Shown here: one piece after another, positions 6,933 to 8,348 of the stretch | Layout: every line of letters begins with the position of its first letter | Numbering within the stretch: the stretch's first letter is position 1 | Translations under genes and position numbers: made by a program | NCBI GenBank assembly: GCA_030146905.1 | Contig: JASLAV010001283.1 | Coordinates: 1 to 8,348 of the forward strand | DNA: 8,348 nucleotides | Direction of reading: 5' to 3' | Source of the DNA: Lentzea sp. | GTDB lineage: Bacteria; Actinomycetota; Actinomycetes; Mycobacteriales; Pseudonocardiaceae | The notes under the pieces: model-generated | Databases searched by the model: none | What the model was told of the DNA's origin: nothing | Seen by the model: the letters and a program-made list of their open reading frames with translations, nothing else

Positions 6933-7682
6933 GTGGACTGGCTGCCCCCGTACCTGATTCCGATGTCCTCGCCGTCACCGGTTTCGGCGGGTCCGGCCGA
7001 AGTGGGCTGGGTGTACTGGCTGGTCGCCGGACCGACGGCGGTGGGGTGGACGCTCACCTACCTGCTGGCCATCCGGCAGGCCGTCCTCGACGGGAGGATC
7101 GGCGTGCCGGCGCATCTGGTGGCGGTGAACTTCGCCTGGGAGTTCACCCTCACCTTCGTCCTGGAGCAGGTGCCGGAGCAGCGCCCGGTCAACCTCCTCT
7201 GGTGCGTCTTGAGCGGAGTGCTGCTGTACCAGGTCTTCCGTTATGGACGCGCGGACCATCCGCTGATGTCTCCTCGCGCGTTCCGCTGGTCGGTGATCGG
7301 GGTGGCGGTGTGGGCGGCGCTGGCCGTGCTCGCGGCCGCCAACGAGTTCCACGACACCAACGGCATGTACACGGGCATGATCATTCAGGTTCCGCTGAGC
7401 GCTTCGTTCCTCTTCTTGCTGGACCGGCGAGGTTCATCGCTCGGGCAGTCGATGTACCTCGCGGCGGTCAAGCTGGCCGGCTCCCTGGCAGCGGGGCTGA
7501 CCGCGTTCCTGGTGTACCCCGGCAGGTACCTGTTCCTGGTGCTCGTGCCGACGTACGTGGTGCTCGACATCGTTTACCTGGTCCGGTTGGGCCGCGTCAT
7601 GCGGGCCGAGGGACGGGCGCCGTGGGCGTGGCGGACGTCCGGCGACAGGGTTGGTCAGATCAAACCCATCCGCAGCGCGTAA
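6933..7682 (+). CDS. Integral-membrane terpene cyclase, Pyr4/Trt1/PaxB-like
   Basis: A 249-residue, very hydrophobic protein with seven likely membrane helices (about 25-49, 57-78, 86-105, 117-137, 144-166, 175-196 and 199-222). This is the length and topology of the small membrane terpene cyclases first known from fungal meroterpenoid and indole-diterpene pathways, which have bacterial relatives in indolosesquiterpene clusters. In Pyr4 two acidic residues, Glu63 and Asp218, are essential (established). Here E70 in NFAWEF of helix 2 and D212 in VVLDIVYL of helix 7 sit at matching places. A NGMYTG stretch (143-148) and a following IQVPLS agree with the family. Such cyclases protonate an epoxide or terminal alkene of a prenyl chain and start a cation cascade. 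It would act at the cytoplasmic membrane. With no soluble class I or II cyclase nearby, it is the likely scaffold-forming enzyme. Its 3' end overlaps the convergent regulator by 28 bases. Confidence 0.85.
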   Translation: MDWLPPYLIPMSSPSPVSAGPAEVGWVYWLVAGPTAVGWTLTYLLAIRQAVLDGRIGVPAHLVAVNFAWEFTLTFVLEQVPEQRPVNLLWCVLSGVLLYQVFRYGRADHPLMSPRAFRWSVIGVAVWAALAVLAAANEFHDTNGMYTGMIIQVPLSASFLFLLDRRGSSLGQSMYLAAVKLAGSLAAGLTAFLVYPGRYLFLVLVPTYVVLDIVYLVRLGRVMRAEGRAPWAWRTSGDRVGQIKPIRSA

Positions 7683-8278
7683 GCCACCGCGTGCGGTCTG
7701 TTGCGCAGGTTCAGCCGGGTGGTGAGGCCGAACACCACGCGCTTCACCGCGCGTTCCGACAGGAACAGCTCGGTGGCGATCTCCTTGGTGGTGAGGCCGT
7801 CGGACATCATGCGCAACACCTCGATCTCGCGTGGCGTGAGGCCGGAGGGGTGCAAGCCGTGCGCGGAGAGCACCTCCCGTTGGATCCGGTCCACGTGCCG
7901 GATCAGTTCGCCGAGCATCTTCGGGGGCATCACGCCGCCGCCGCGGGCCGCCGCGAGCACCGCCTCCACGACACGGTCGCCGGTCGTGGTGGCGCGGGGC
8001 AACACCGCCATGACGTTGCACTCGACCAGTGCGAAGAGGTCGCTGTCCCCGATCTCGTTGATGATCAGGACGACCGGTGCGGCCACGGTGTCCTTCATGG
8101 TCCGCAGCCGGGACAGCACCTTCACGGTCACTCGCTCGGTGGCGAGCACGATGGCATCCACGGCGTCGGCGCGGTCTTCCGGGACTACCTGGGTGTTCGG
8201 GCTGGCGCCGAGGTAGTTGTTGATCGCCACGTCCGCCAGGGGATCGGACGCTTGCACGAGCACTTTGGCCACATTCAT
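7655..8278 (-). CDS. LuxR-family transcriptional regulator with degenerate receiver domain
   Basis: A 207-residue protein laid out like a NarL/FixJ response regulator. The C-terminal LuxR helix-turn-helix is clear (about 147-205): LTPREIEVLRMMSDGLTTKE followed by IATELFLSERAVK. The N-terminal part (about 4-112) has receiver-like alternation of hydrophobic strands and helices but lacks the phosphorylation machinery. Strand 1 ends in QASDPL instead of an acidic pair, strand 3 (DAIVLA) has no phosphoacceptor Asp at its end, and the strand 5 lysine is replaced (AVLPRAT). It is therefore probably phosphorylation-independent, perhaps ligand-responsive or constitutive (inference). No sensor kinase is nearby. 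The ATG at 8278 is preceded by GGAGA at a five-base distance. It faces the biosynthetic operon and is the only regulator in the window, so a cluster-specific role is likely, although its targets are unknown. Confidence 0.9.
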   Translation of the reverse strand: MNVAKVLVQASDPLADVAINNYLGASPNTQVVPEDRADAVDAIVLATERVTVKVLSRLRTMKDTVAAPVVLIINEIGDSDLFALVECNVMAVLPRATTTGDRVVEAVLAAARGGGVMPPKMLGELIRHVDRIQREVLSAHGLHPSGLTPREIEVLRMMSDGLTTKEIATELFLSERAVKRVVFGLTTRLNLRNRPHAVAYALRMGLI

Positions 8279-8282
8279 CGTG

Positions 8283-8287
8283 TCTCC
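8283..8287 (-). promoter_or_regulatory. Ribosome binding site of the LuxR regulator
   Basis: On the - strand GGAGA stands five bases before the ATG at 8278, which supports that start codon. Confidence 0.6.
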
Positions 8288-8303
8288 GCAGGGTCAGCGG
8301 GCT

Positions 8304-8336
8304 GCAACACGATCAACGTATGGCCGCGAATGTTGC
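8304..8336. repeat. Short inverted repeat upstream of the LuxR gene, possible operator
   Basis: GCAACA (8304-8309) and TGTTGC (8331-8336) form perfect 6-base inverted arms, 21 bases apart. They fall on either side of the possible -10 element and could be a binding site for the dimeric LuxR protein, giving autoregulation. Arms this short also occur by chance. Confidence 0.2.
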
Positions 8337-8343
8337 CCGTCGA
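8315..8343 (-). promoter_or_regulatory. Possible promoter of the LuxR regulator
   Basis: Read on the - strand, TCGACG (8338-8343) and TACGTT (8315-8320) are separated by 17 bases. This is a loose match to the actinomycete housekeeping promoter (TTGAC-n, then TAnnnT). It would place the transcript start near 8308, about 30 bases before the start codon. The match is imperfect and chance is a real alternative. Confidence 0.25.
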
Positions 8344-8348
8344 TGCAT

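Larger units (their letters stand above)
1..7682 (+). other. Terpenoid biosynthetic operon (eight co-directional genes)
   Basis: All eight + strand genes follow one another with overlaps of 1, 4, 4, 8 and 20 bases, then a 2-base gap and a 34-base gap. No space is left for internal terminators or ordinary promoters. The pattern implies one polycistronic transcript with translational coupling, beginning upstream of the window. The gene set (isoprenyl diphosphate synthase, membrane cyclase, three kinds of oxygenase, epoxide-hydrolase-like protein, exporter) reads as a single pathway. The operon's upstream end is not visible. Confidence 0.85.

Noticed and set aside
7686..7697. Small palindrome ACCGC-GT-GCGGT just after the cyclase stop, as a terminator
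   Set aside because: The arms are at most 4-5 bases with a minimal loop, no T-run follows, and it lies within the regulator's coding sequence.
1..8348. bldA-type control through TTA leucine codons
   Set aside because: The few TTA triplets seen (near 4908, 5134, 7242 and 7573) are all out of frame, so none is read as leucine.

Overview
The window is very GC-rich (by eye about 70%). Codon third positions are almost all G or C, and genes sit stop-to-start with overlaps. This is typical of an actinomycete (Streptomyces, Amycolatopsis or a relative); the genus cannot be fixed from the sequence. Everything visible fits the interior of a biosynthetic gene cluster for an oxidised terpenoid, probably a meroterpenoid.

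Layout: positions 1-7682 carry eight genes on the + strand in one uninterrupted, apparently co-transcribed run. In order: a 5'-truncated trans-polyprenyl diphosphate synthase (cut by the window edge), a DHA2-type MFS exporter, a cytochrome P450, its 3Fe-4S ferredoxin, a TfdB/phenol-hydroxylase-like FAD monooxygenase, a small limonene-epoxide-hydrolase-like (SnoaL-fold) protein, a group D (acyl-CoA-dehydrogenase-fold) flavin monooxygenase, and a seven-helix membrane protein that matches the Pyr4/Trt1/PaxB type of integral-membrane terpene cyclase. A LuxR-family regulator with a degenerate receiver domain (7655-8278, - strand) converges on the operon. Its 3' end overlaps the cyclase gene by 28 bases. 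The last 70 bases hold the regulator's ribosome binding site and a possible promoter and operator.

Working model (inference): the polyprenyl synthase makes the linear isoprenoid diphosphate. A prenyltransferase not in this window may attach it to an aromatic or other acceptor. An oxygenase epoxidises or hydroxylates the scaffold, the membrane cyclase closes the rings, and the epoxide-hydrolase-like protein plus the P450/ferredoxin pair and second flavin monooxygenase tailor the product. The MFS protein exports it and the LuxR protein controls expression.

No canonical class I or class II soluble terpene synthase is present in the window, so the membrane protein is the best candidate cyclase. 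A flavin reductase, a ferredoxin reductase and a prenyltransferase are also absent and would have to come from outside. No in-frame TTA (bldA-type) leucine codon was seen in any gene. No RNA gene, IS element or CRISPR array was seen.
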